A stretch of DNA of 64,000 nucleotides. Source: Turnera subulata (lineage: Eukaryota; Streptophyta; Magnoliopsida; Malpighiales; Passifloraceae). This document shows, piece by piece, positions 12,522 to 24,141 of the stretch. Location of the stretch: NCBI GenBank assembly GCA_028386065.3, contig JAKUCV010004246.1, positions 17,095-81,094 of the forward strand, in the 5' to 3' direction. Position numbers and translations under genes: made by a program. Position 1 is the stretch's first letter. Every line of letters begins with the position of its first letter. The notes under the pieces are model-generated. The model was not told the DNA's origin and ran no database searches. It worked only from the letters and a program-made list of their open reading frames with translations.

Positions 12522-14216
12522 ATTGGGACTCCTACTTCAACTCAAACTCATAATAAATAAATAAATATTGATAGGCTTACTTTAATATCCAACAGAATCT
12601 CTTGATGAGAAAATATAATCCAGTCTAAATAGTGGAAGCTGCTGCAGTAATAGAGGCGATTGTTTTAGCCTTTGTTGTGATATCCTCCTGTCTCTACCTG
12701 GTAAGTTTGGAGTATAATTTTGTAAGGATAACCAGATCCGCACATTCATTGTTCAGATTGGTTGCGAAAAAATGCTCCAAAATGTCCACAGGAGGCTGTA
12801 AACAGGTTTTTATGTAATGATGCTTATTAAGCTCTAATAATGAAATTATCCTCATGGACAAAGAAAAAAAAAAAGAAGAAAGATACTGCTAATCTAGTAC
12901 TACAAATGCTCTTATGCTACTACTGATAATCTACAATTAGAAATGTTTAATGTTACTACTACTACAAATGCTAGATGGAATTTTATAGATCCAGAATCAA
13001 CTACAAATGCTAATGGAATTTTATAGATCCGGAATCAACTAATTGACTAACGTATCCTTGAACTCTGATTGAAATAATCAATGTTGTATGCCACCCAACC
13101 AAGATATTGGATTGTATTTGCGAAAATCTAACGTTTCAGATGCTTCAGTTTTGTTGCAATTTTGTGATAGAAAAAAAGCTGCAATTTGATGCTTAAAAAG
13201 AGATAGAGTGCATTGCCGCTACTGGGAAGCATAAGAAGATGATAGATAACTTGAGGGCACGCACGCATTCAGGAGTCGGAGAAAGTAGAGGATTTCTATT
13301 CCAACCAGAAACATATATTTCTTTCATACCATATGACACCTGATCCCCACCCATTGTGATCATTTTTTCTTTCCCATCCTTTTTCCCATCTGGGAGGGGA
13401 GGAAATAAAATGAATGCATCAAGAATATGTTTGTTTGCGTTCGAAAGAGAAGAGCATTTGTGTTGATACTCTCTGGCACAATCGGCAGCAATGCATTCAA
13501 ATGCCACCCTGCAGGTTTCTTCGCTGCTGCTGCTGCCGCCGAGTGTTTACGCACAACAACAACAACAAATGCTGAATGATGATCCATCACTTGGAATATG
13601 CAGAATCAACGCCATAATTCATTCAATGTGCTTGTTAGTGTTTACCCACAACAACAACAATAGCAACAACCAGATCATTTCTCTTTTTTCTTTTCTTTTC
13701 TTTTCTTTTTCATGTATTTATTTATGAATGAATATCTTGAGGTTAGAATACAATGAGCTCATGAGAAAAACACAATAAAAAGATTAAAAAAAAAAATTAA
13801 CAAATGACATGACATGATGTTGGTAAATTTAAGCGACATCCTGAGAATTCAAACGGAAATTATGGAGGGAGCAAATAAATAAGCGGAAGAAGAGTAGAGA
13901 ATGAGAGGGTGGACTAATACGAAGGAAGGCAATGAATTGGAAAAGAGCAACAAATGATATAATAAAAATTTGATAAAAATGGATGGAATACATCTGAGTC
14001 TAGGATTAGGAATGAAGGGCAACAATTGCAGTACAGCCAAAAAAAAATAATAATAATACAAAGGAAACAACATCATCATCATCTACAAAGAAGAGAAGAG
14101 AAAGCTGAGTTAAGGAGGGAAATGTAAGAAGAAGAAGAAAGAAAATACTTGGCGCACAGACTGATCAGAGTCGTCAGTCCAGGGGATTACCCCCCAAAAG
14201 CCAAACAAACGGGAGA
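12522..14216. other. Gene-free spacer with short repeats
   Basis: No gene is supported. Between about 12960 and 13040 the phrase ATGGAATTTTATAGATCC is repeated directly, followed each time by a similar GGAATCAACTA-like end. Two short CAA/AAC microsatellites lie near 13555 and 13650. The part just below 14217 is probably the 3' UTR of the neighbouring minus-strand gene. A hydrophobic frame at 12632-12817 lacks an ATG. Confidence 0.4.
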
Positions 14217-15083
14217 CTAGCGAGGAGGAGGAGGAGGAGGATTGTTGAGCGGGCGGAGAGAACCATTGGAGGAGGATTGGTTTTTGTCGTTGGGAGGCTG
14301 GTTGCTACTGTTGCTGTGAGTGACGACGGCGGGTCGTGATGGAGATTGTAATTTGGAGGGGGGAGGAGTGTCACGAGCCACGTGGTGGTTGGGGGTCTGC
14401 TTGTTGTTGTTGTTGTTGTTGTTGGCGGTGGTGGTGTCCCGGTGGTGGTCTTTGTTGTTGTTGTTGTTGATGTTGTGGTCTTTGTTGTTGTTTATGTTGT
14501 TGTCTCTGGAAGCCAAGTAAGCGAGGCGCTCCAAGGCCTCGCGGGCGCGCTTCTTGGCGAGGGCGGCATCCCTGACGCGCTTCTCGGCCTCGAGGCGGGC
14601 TGCGGCGGCGGCCTTGGTCATGGAGGAGGCGGCGATCTTGGCGGCCGCGACGAGGGCGGCGGCGGAGTCCCTGGGGAGGTTTAAGGAGTTAGGGTTATCG
14701 GAGGAGGGGTTGGAGTTGGAGTTAGGGTTAGGGTTGTCGGTGGGGGGGTTGTCGGTGGGGAAGAAGGAGAAGTTGGGGGAGGAGCAAGGAGGGCAGAGGA
14801 AGGAGTCGGAGGAAGGGGTAGGGGCGGAGGAGGAAGGGGGAGGGGCGCAGGAGGAGTGGGCGATGGAAGGGCACTTGAAGCACATGAGGCGGTGGGACGG
14901 GGAAGGAGGGAGGGAGTCCTGGTAGACGTGGAAGCAGAAAGGGCAGAAGAGCCCCGCGTGGTTCTTGAGGAGGCAGTTGCTGCACATCCTCCTGTAGGAT
15001 CCCCTGTGCTTCACGCTGTGCAGGAAGAACCACCTCTCCTCCTTCCCGCATATCCCGCATTGCTCCCCTCCTTTCTTCTTCAT
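14217..15083 (-). CDS. Cys-rich PHD/RING-like zinc-binding protein
   Basis: This is a single-exon frame of 288 codons with an ATG at 15083. The N-terminal 120 residues carry regularly spaced cysteine pairs: C9/C12 (CGIC), C34/C37 (CSNC), C47/C50 (CPFC), then MCFKC and LCPPC, with His residues between. This pattern fits a plant PHD/RING-like finger family of unknown function. The middle is Ala/Arg-rich and probably helical (AKKRAREALERLAYLA). The last third is low in complexity: asparagine runs written by a GTT/GTG-type trinucleotide tract, and a proline run at the end. The Asn tract is a likely site of length variation. Its place next to mL3 agrees with the PHD-finger gene I recall at Arabidopsis At3g17460. 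Zinc binding is inferred; no partner is known to me. Confidence 0.75.
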   Translation of the reverse strand: MKKKGGEQCGICGKEERWFFLHSVKHRGSYRRMCSNCLLKNHAGLFCPFCFHVYQDSLPPSPSHRLMCFKCPSIAHSSCAPPPSSSAPTPSSDSFLCPPCSSPNFSFFPTDNPPTDNPNPNSNSNPSSDNPNSLNLPRDSAAALVAAAKIAASSMTKAAAAARLEAEKRVRDAALAKKRAREALERLAYLASRDNNINNNKDHNINNNNNKDHHRDTTTANNNNNNNKQTPNHHVARDTPPPSKLQSPSRPAVVTHSNSSNQPPNDKNQSSSNGSLRPLNNPPPPPPR

Positions 15084-15985
15084 TCCTTCGATTCCGACGA
15101 TTTTGATGTCTGTCTCTCTAGGATTTTGGTTTTAGGGTTTCTCCTTCTTCTTCTTCTTCTTCTTCTTCCTCTCCTTTCTTTTTTATTTTCTTTCACTGAA
15201 ATAATCTAATATCCTCCTCTACTCCAGCCAACCAGTCACTCACTACTAGTCAGTCGCCACTGGTAGTATTCAATTTTTCAATCAATTTAGTAGCATTTTA
15301 GTAGTAGTCGAGATATTATAATATGGAAAGAAAGAAAATTTAAAAAAATGGAAAACATTTCCATTCGTGTGAAACTGGTTTTGAGTTTTGGATAGACTTT
15401 CTTTTTATCAATATTTTCTTTCCTTTTCCTTCTTTTTTTCTTTTTTCATAACATATTTTTTTGGCCACCAATCAACGAGGGATTTCTTTGCTGTCACTCT
15501 CGGTAGGTGGTAACTTTTTTTTTTTTAGCATAACAAGTTCTTTTGTTTTTTATCCAGCAAAAAATTAGAAACTGATTGCCAAAAAGCCAACCAGCTGGTC
15601 GTCCATTATAACAATTTACAACAACGGAGCTTCTGATGACAGCAGACAGTGTGTGTGTATGTTCCCTTTACTGCAAATGCAATGTAAATATGAGGTAAAA
15701 TTGATCAAAAGTGCTTTTTGTTTGTATGTGATTTTATTTTAATGGACATTCAAAATCATCATTCACTCATTCCCACATCCAAATTCTAATCTAATGAAAA
15801 TTGATCAACAAAAAGACATTACATTCTCCCAACCCACCAGTCCTTTCACCAAATGAAAATAAAACCCCAACCTGGATTAAAACAACAGCCTGCCTCACCC
15901 TCATTTCGTTGCTCTGGACTGCTATCCTTGTATTCACTAAAACTCCCTACACCTGACATGAACCCCCACCACTACTACGGCCAGT
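15084..15985. other. Spacer between two minus-strand genes
   Basis: The part near 15130-15180 is a CTT-rich tract, probably the leader or promoter of the PHD/RING-like gene. The part below 15986 is probably the 3' UTR of the mL3 gene. I see nothing else. Confidence 0.4.
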
Positions 15986-18900
15986 TTATTCTCCAAACTG
16001 AAATGGGTCTGTTTCTCCCAGATTGGCTACAAGAGGTTCCACAGCTTCTATATCCTCATCCTCATCTGCAAAGTACGTGGGGAACGGAAGCGATGCCGCA
16101 TCCGGCTTCTTGTAAACAGCATCCTTTATAAATACAAAATTTCCTTCTGCGCCTGGCACCTGCAGCAAACAATTCAAGTCTCCATCTAAGTTTATGAGTG
16201 GGATGAAAAAAAATCCAGTAGACGATCGTTCATGGACGACTAGAGTCCATGAATGCACTCTAAAGAAAAAAAACATCATGCTCACAGGAGGGAAGGAGGG
16301 AGACCAAGGAATACAGGTATCCCTGAAAAGTAAAACCCAGACCATGAATCCTGTAAACAACTAACTCCTCCCTCCGTATCAGAATTCATAACAACAGATT
16401 ATACTTTTACAACACATGTTAACAGACTAACCTACATGTGATGTATATTTGTCTGCCTTGCTAAAACTCCATATATAACATGAAGAATCTAAATCATTCA
16501 TTTTGTTAAGCCCCTTTTTTATTCACATTTTCATTACGTACTTAAGCTTCTAGCATTTTTTTTTTTCTTGGTAATACATTCCATGTAGGTGCCAAACAAA
16601 ATATACAGGGCTACTGCAAGAAAGCATAGAACTGGCCCCACAAGTTACATTCAGGTAGGATCTATTATGAGAACTGCATAAACTAACTCAGACGTTACAC
16701 TAGCAGAAAAATCCTCCCTCATCCATTACATATTTGAAGTGCATGTACAAGAGAAACAGAATGAGCAAGAAACCGTACTTGGCCTTTCACCCACATCAAA
16801 TTCCTTGCTGGGTCGATTTTGTACACCCACACATTTTTAACTGTTCTCTGCACCGCACCCATGCGGCCAGGCATTTTCTTGCCCTTAAATACCTGTTCAA
16901 AAGCATTCAGTTATGACTGAAAAAGTATTCCAATGAGCAAAACAAGATCAACAAAGCCATAAACATGGAAAGCTAATGCCTAAATTGCCAATGACAGACA
17001 AAAGTGAGCTAAGATTGACTAAGTGATGCCATGGCAAATTGCTTTGGCAAGGTAGCACTGAAGAAAAGTAACCAACAACTTATTTAAGTTACAATAAGCT
17101 GAGATTATTGTTCAAGAATGGCAGACCGAGTGACCCCACTTGCATTAATCAATCTCCTTGTATCTCACAATCTGGCTAGTTATTTAAGGCTACCATCAAG
17201 TTCCAACGAAACTGCATGTCAACTGATAAAGGTGCAAAATATGAATAGGTTATTGACCAAAAGAATCTGAAAGCACCACACAAAGAGCAGTTTACTCATC
17301 CGAGAAGTCCAAGATGAATGAATGAAAAACCAGCAGCATAAAAGAGAGAAATTCACTGAATACGTATCCCATATCAGCAATATTCTCTAAGCATCACTTC
17401 TGACAATAAAAAGTAATATTCCTGTCCTTGTCTACTTGCAGCCAATATGGTATAAGTTCAGACAAACCATTATTTCTAGTAAGAGAAGCACACCTTTCCT
17501 GGAGCATCCCTCTGACCGGTAGAACCAATACTTCGATGTGATAACGAGGCACCATGGCTTGCAGGCATACCTTTGAATCCATGTCTTTTCATACCACCCT
17601 GCAGACAGGAGATAAACCACTTAAGACTTGGAGCTCGTGAAACGACATTAGAAAAATCTGACTTTTTTTTCCTCGAAATGTTCAAGATTGAACACTAGTT
17701 TAACCAATCACTGGCAAGGGGCAATTAACAAACATCATAAAGCAGAACACACACTCACAGACATTAACAAAAACAAACAGAATCTACAGCTCCACTAATG
17801 CAAGGATTGAACAAACATTATGAAATACGATGGATATCCAAAAGCACAAAACTAAGTCACAAAGTGGATGATATGCTCACTCTAATAATGTTCTCAATTT
17901 AGAAATGAACAATGGATAAGACAGAATGCAACAGAAAACTTGGTGGCAGGGGAACGACTAGTTAAGGAAACATTCCATTGCAGCTTCAAAAGAAGGTTCC
18001 AAGACTTACAACCATTTACCTTGATGATTATTTAACAAAGATTCCCCAATATATATATAACATCAGCGATTAATAGGGAAAAAGTACATTAGATAACAGC
18101 CGGAACATCATAAAGTATGATTGTTTGTTATGATAAGGAAGAGCAATCTTGGAAGAAAAGAAGATACTAGCATCATGGTGTTCAACTCACACAATGTAAA
18201 TGCAATAAGATTCTGGTGGGGATGCTGCAAAGAGCCCCTCGATCATTATCAATAATCCATTTTGAGTCAATTACCGCATTGGATAATGGTACTGAAGTTA
18301 TCCTTATGAAGTAAGGAGCCATGGTTTAAAGTTTACAAGGGAATTTAAGGCTGAGAAGAATAAAGGAGAGACAGAAAGGTAAGGAGAAGGATGAAGAGAC
18401 AGAGATGATTGACTGACCGCGAAACCTTTACCCCGGGTGATGCCGGTGACATCCACATACTGACCGGGCACGAAATGGCGAACGTCAATGGAAGAACCAA
18501 GGGGAAGGAGTGCATCTTCGCTGACGGGGAACTCTTTTAATTTCCTCTTCAAGGGAACACCCTGAGCTCTGAAATGACCCATCTCAGGCTTGGTAAGATG
18601 CTTTTCCTTCTTCTGGCCGCATCCAATCTGGGGATGGAACCGCAAGAAGAATCAGTACATATGGAAAAACAACTTATTGAAGAAGGAGGAGAAGCGATAT
18701 AGAGAGGAGATGAAGGGTTGTACCTGAAGAGCAAAGAAGCCTTCTTTCTCGAAGGTCTTGACCTGGGTGACGATGTTGTCGTCGACCCAAAGCACAGTAA
18801 TGGGGATCCTAGCACCCCATTTATCCCAGAGCGCGCTCATCCCGCACTTGACGGCGATGACTCCGGTCCGTCTAGAATTAGGGCCCATCACGGCGGAGGG

Positions 18901-19089
18901 CTTAGGGGGTTCAATGATCCGGGGGGTCTCCGGCGCCTCTACCACGGCAGCGGCGCTGAAGCTTCTCAGCAACAAGTGAGGTGGTGCAATTGCGGCGGCG
19001 GAGGAAGAAGCGGACGTTTTAGGGTTTATGGAGAGGAGTTGGTGGATGCGATAGCTGAGGAGGCCGCCGCCCCTGGACAAGGGTGACAT
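15986..19089 (-). CDS. Mitochondrial large-subunit ribosomal protein uL3m (bacterial L3 type)
   Basis: This is a bacterial-type L3 protein, an early assembly protein of the large ribosomal subunit that reaches towards the peptidyl-transferase centre. Five exons join in frame on the minus strand: 19089-18724, 18627-18418, 17598-17494, 16892-16779 and 16159-15986, 322 residues. The first ~40 residues are rich in Ser, Arg and Ala with few acidic residues, as in a mitochondrial presequence. Family motifs include [43 protein letters not shown] and [10 protein letters not shown]. The tail ([10 protein letters not shown]) extends beyond bacterial L3. The second donor is GTCAGT, weak but usable. The protein resembles the organellar L3 gene I recall at At3g17465; plastid targeting is the alternative, but the sequence is closer to the mitochondrial class. 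Confidence 0.92.
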
Positions 19090-20443
19090 GGCTTTGTTTG
19101 TTTAGTTAGTTAGTTTAGTTAAGACTCCCAAAAGCAAGCAGCTCTCCTCCTTGATTCAAATGGACTGGATTCCTGGGAAATGTCTAGGCAGGGAGTAGCA
19201 GAGACACAGAATGGTTCAAGGGGCGGTGTGTGTGTAGGGTTTTAGGGCCCGGAGGAACAAACAAGTGCAGCAGTGCACTCGTTTTTCTTTTCCTTTATTT
19301 TTCTCCTTTTTCTTTTTCTTTTTTTTATTCAGATGCACTCATAATTCATAAGCATTACTGCATTACACGGCAGTAGAGTTTCAAGGTTTTGGCTTGGTAT
19401 GAACTTGGTAAACAAATTTAGTATCTATTTTTCAGTACATAATTGAAATATATATGAATACATTTTACTAAACAACTTTACCAACATAAATAATATTTCT
19501 CAACAAGGTCATTAGTAAACATTAACCCACATATAATCCCTCCTCTTAAATTAAATAATAATCACACAATTTATAAATTATTTCTTGTGAAAAGCTCAGA
19601 CAATACGATATAAGGTTTTCAATATTTGATTCTTTTAAAATAAAATATGTTCTTAAATAAGGCATGACATATATTGGCTCAAGATTAATTGAAATTCTGA
19701 CCGACAAACTCACCCATCATAATTAGGTGCACGATCCGGGTCAAATTTGAATTAGTCGTGGCAAAATTTTAAATAGTGTACGAAAAAAACCGATTGATGT
19801 GATGGGAATTTCATCTAATAATTGTATAATAATAGTTAAAAAATGTCTTTATATGTGAAATTGTGAATACACTTATATGAATTTCGATAGAGAAAAGAGC
19901 ATTACGTTATAAACAGTATATATTTCATTAAAAATTGTTAATTCAACCAAAAAAACTTGTAGCAACATATTAGAAGTCGTAATCATTTAGGGTAAAATGA
20001 AAATTTATTGGTGGGGTGAGACTGAGATCAATATTTCTGGTTCTAGAAAGGAGATCAGAATTTTTTTTATTTTTTTAGATGCAAAGGATTTTTGTTATTA
20101 GAAGAGTAACTCAAAAGATAAGGAGGACATTCCAATAAAATGTAGAGGGAGGAGGAGGACATTAACCTTTTTTTTGTTAAAAAAAAAAAGACTAGAAAGA
20201 TTGTGTGGTGCGGTGTACTTTTATCAAAGTGTTGATTTACTGCACAGTGTTGATCTTCAGACAAGGGGGACACGTGGAAGGAAGGTACTGGTGGGTGCGC
20301 TATGACTTACTGGTTTTATTTTATTTTTTTCTCGAAGGCTTTATTATGTTTGTTTGTGGATATTCATCAATCAAATTATTCACTTCTTCTTCTTCTCCTT
20401 CTCCTCCTTCCGAGTTTTTGACCTTGGCTCATGGTAGATAGTA
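19090..20443. promoter_or_regulatory. Divergent promoter region between uL3m and CRSH
   Basis: About 1.35 kb separates the start codons of two divergent genes. The uL3m side (19090-19260) is GC-richer and probably holds its leader. The middle (19320-20050) is AT-rich without recognisable genes. The CRSH side (20340-20440) has a CTT-rich tract typical of plant leaders. I cannot place TATA boxes with confidence. Confidence 0.35.
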
Positions 20444-23269
20444 ATGGAGGTGGAGGCGGTCGTCTCATCGGGTATTCTTCCATTTCAATTCGTGCTGCTC
20501 CGTAGTCATAGTCACACTAGTAATAAGAGAATCAGAGCAGCAGCAGCAGCTCCTGCAAGACTTGATACTAGCAGTAGTGGGAGGAGTTCATCATGGGGGA
20601 TGATGAGGAAGAAGAAGAAGAACAAGAAGAGGGAAGTTATAGTGAGGGGAAGTAGTACTAGTGGGGGGCTGGACTTGGAGGCGGGAGGAGGGAAGATGGT
20701 GGTGGAGCTGGTGGGAGCATTCAACGAGGTGACGGAGAGGATGAATGTGGTGTCCAGCAGCTCCTCGGCCATCCTCTTCAAGGCTCTCAAGCTATCCATC
20801 CCAATCCTCCAGACGCTGCCACTCTCTTCTGATGATGGCCGCTCCCCTCTGTCCAAGGCCTTATCCCTCGCCCTTCTCCTTGCCGATCTTCAGGTACCTA
20901 GCTTATCTGAGTGTGAGAGTAAATGAATTAATCCATCTATTCTTTTCTATTCAATTCTATAGCTATGTATCGACAAAACAATAAACACAATAAAGTACAA
21001 AAACAGATGGATGCAGAAGTGATATCTGCGGGGATATTGCGGCACGTAGTGGAGGCACGTGCCATAAGCATGCACCAAGTGAGGGACAGTATAGGCACGC
21101 CCACCGCTCATCTCCTCCACGAAGCTCTGCGGGTCAAGAACATCCCTTACAACCTTGACCTCTTCCTAGAAGACGACGATAAATCCTCCGCCTCTGCCCT
21201 GAGGAAGTTCTGCCTCACCTACTACGACATCAGGGCCCTCATCCTCGACCTCGCCCTCAAGCTCGACGCCATGAGGCATCTCCATTCCCTCCCGCGCTAT
21301 CAACAGCAGATGCTCTCCCTCCAGGTCCTCAAGATATATGCCCCCCTCGCCCACGCCGTCGCCCCCTCCCATCTCTCCACCGAGCTCGAGGATCTCTCCT
21401 TCCGTTACCTCTTCCCTTTCTCCTACCTCTACCTCGACACCTGGCTCCGCGCCCACCACACCCCTACTGGCCTCCTGGACATCTACGTCCACCAGCTCCG
21501 CCGTGCCCTCTCCTCCGATCCTGTCCTGCATGACTTGGTCCACCAGTTCACCGTCACCGGACGCTTCAAGAGTCGCTACAGCACCATGAAGAAGCTCCTC
21601 AGGGATGGGCGCAAGCCGGAGGAAGTGAACGATGTTCTGGGTCTGCGAGTCATACTGGAGCCCAAGATCAAGATTAAGCAGCAGCAGCAGCTGCAGGATG
21701 TTGATGATGGAGAAGACGGGGACCTTGGCGAGATGGGCTGCTACAGGGCCAGAGAGATCGTACAATCCTTGTGGAAAGAGATGCCTCACAGAACTAAGGA
21801 CTACATCGCCAGGCCTAAGGCCAACGGGTATAGGAGCTTGCACATGGCTGTTGATGTCAGCGACCATAACTGCAAGACTAGGCCCCTCATGGAGATACAG
21901 ATCAGGACTCTGGAGATGGACCAACTCGCAGCCGATGGATCTGCTTCTCATGCTTTATACAAGGGCGGCCTTACTGATCCTCAAGAGGTAATCATTCCTC
22001 ATCGATTAGTACTTCACAGCATATGAATTATCTCTCTACTTAGCTATATATATATATTAGCAGATGACTTAGCTGTTTTCTGCTCAGGCAAAGCGACTCA
22101 AGGCCATCATGATGGCTGCTGCAGAACTTGCAGCATTGCGTCTTAGAGATCTCACGTCTGCTCAAGGTATCGACATTGACCAAAGAGACCGAGTGTTTCG
22201 CCTTCTCGACAAGAATGGTGATGGCCGGATCAGTATCGAGGAACTTATGGAAGTGATGGAGGAGCTTGGCGCCCCCGGCGAAGATGCACGGGAGATGATG
22301 GAACTTCTTGATTCCAACAGTGATGGTTCTCTGAGCTTCGACGAATTTGATATGTTTCAAAAACAGGTATCATATCACTGCCTATACTATACTAATATAG
22401 CTGAACATTAAGGTTGACTTATGGACAAAGTTTTGCTCGTAGTTAGAAAAGGTTAGGTCAATGTCCCTTTAGACTATTGTACCTGAATTCTAGAGTGAAA
22501 TTATATTTATGGAGACGGAGGTTCGGGCCAATACAGCAATAGCTTAACCACTGTAGTTAATTGGGAGTGCTTTTTAAAATTTTATTAAACCAAAGACCAG
22601 CTCATCTATAAGGAGGGACAATATTTTCAGAAATCTTTCTTGTTAAGCTTCCAAGTCTTATTGAAGGTGACAACTTTTCGCGGGCATTGGTTTAGTTAAG
22701 ATAATTGATTCTGCTTGACGTTTGGGTTGAGTTGTTTGGATTTGGAACATGTTTGGGTTCAGTTGTTTGCATTTGGAACATTTGACACTCAGTGGTTCCA
22801 ATTTGATTATGCTTCTTCTGCTGGATGGACTAATTTCTGCAATCTTGATCAAAATCAAAGGGATGTTATTTCCATAAAAAAAAAAAAAGGGGATGTTATT
22901 AGTTTGACTTCAATTTGAGATTAAATTATAAGCAAAGTTACTTGCTTCAGATGCGTCCATTGTGTGGTAATCCAGATTCCATTAGACAGTCTTGAATATG
23001 GTAGTATCCAATGTTTTCTCTTGCTGTGTTTAGTTGACGGAACTTCCAATTGCATGTGTAGTATTATGTTGATATGTGCCCTCTCTAATTTTCTGTTTGT
23101 ATCTCGTGTATAGGTTGAATTCATGCACAATGTAGAAGACAGAGATCAACAATACAAGAACATGCTGAATGAGAAACTTCAGATGGCAGATGACAGTGAA
23201 TTGATTCAGGTATATAGTAAAGAGCTGGGCAACAAACTTGCAAGTTCAGACTCCATAAGCCTATCATAG
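20444..23269 (+). CDS. CRSH: Calcium-activated (p)ppGpp synthetase, chloroplastic (RelA/SpoT homologue with EF-hands)
   Basis: CRSH makes the alarmone (p)ppGpp in plastids in a calcium-dependent way. Four exons join in phase 0: 20444-20893, 21007-21987, 22088-22366 and 23114-23269, 621 residues. The N-terminus is Ser/Arg/Ala-rich, like a transit peptide. The HD-like region (from about residue 140; GILRHVVEARAIS, TAHLLHEALRVKNIP) lacks the His-Asp pair of active hydrolases, as is known for this class, so only synthesis is expected. The synthetase part shows GRFKSRYSTMKKLL, EEVNDVLGLRVI, RPKANGYRSLHMAVDV and a MEIQIRT strand. Two EF-hands follow: D518KNGDGRISIEE and D552SNSDGSLSFDE. The gene is convergent with the CIPK1 gene; both respond to calcium, though through different sensors. 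It matches the gene I recall at At3g17470. A basic Lys run (KKKKNKK) near residue 60 is unusual for a transit peptide. Confidence 0.95.
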
Positions 23270-24141
23270 GTCTCTGTATGTCTGCCCAAACAACCCAGCA
23301 TAACTTATGTACAGTGTTATTTCCAAAGTGTTACTATTTTACAACACTTTTGGTGTTTCTGGGCAGATGCCATAACCTCTTTTGGGGGGCAAAAATTGTA
23401 GGAAAGGAGAAACAATTAGCTGGTCTTATGTGAAGCCAGATAATATTATTAGTAAAATTCTTTACTGTTGTATCATTCTTGACATGGAAAAATTATGGTC
23501 ATTTCTGTCGCAGCAGTAATGGATTCCTAATGTAGAAAGTTCAGGTCTACAGTACTCCTACTGTGCTGTTGGGAGAAGTGACCCAGCGCCCAGCGGGTTT
23601 TTGTATTGCTAATTAAGCATGTCCGCATGCGAGCTTGAGATCTGAATGTGTAAAGTGCAAGAACAACAATTCTTACTAATGCCATAATATAGAGTCTACT
23701 CTAGCGAGCAGACTTTTCTGGGAATCATTCTATGAGAATTAGGGGACGAACACGAGGACAAGTATCCGCAACAGCCAACAGATTTCGCATTCTTTGGCTT
23801 GTATGCATTAAGCGTAGGCCTGTAGGTCGAGATCCCGTGACAAACCTATGGAAAATGAAGCATATTTGGGAGAAAGAATACGTATAATGTATTACTTAAG
23901 GCTTTGCCAATGAGTTGTTGTACAAATGAAGAGAAAAAAGACAGAGAGAAGCTACTATATACACAAATACCAACTATAAGAAGCTTGAAGATAATTGGTA
24001 CATATATTTCTTACAAATCTAACAACCAATATGAACTTGTATCTATTCTCTACTGCAGCGTCCGCGCATCTCGACACATGCTTATCGCTTCAAGGCTCTC
24101 GTTTTCATTAATGCCATTAAAGACCTTGAAAAAAGCTGTTC
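23270..24141. other. Convergent spacer between CRSH and CIPK1
   Basis: This is tail-to-tail spacer between two converging genes and probably contains both 3' UTRs. No open frame of interest and no repeat is seen. Confidence 0.5.

Noticed and set aside
12632..12817. Hydrophobic frame reading EAAAVIEAIVLAFVVISS
   Set aside because: It has no ATG, a donor-like GTAAGT interrupts it and no second exon could be joined.
13555..13670. CRISPR-like regular repeats
   Set aside because: These are CAA microsatellites in a plant genome; there is no repeat-spacer pattern anywhere in the window.
14320..14925. Plus-strand Val/Gly/Ala-rich open frames opposite the PHD/RING-like gene
   Set aside because: They are antisense readings of a GC-rich gene with trinucleotide runs and show no domain.
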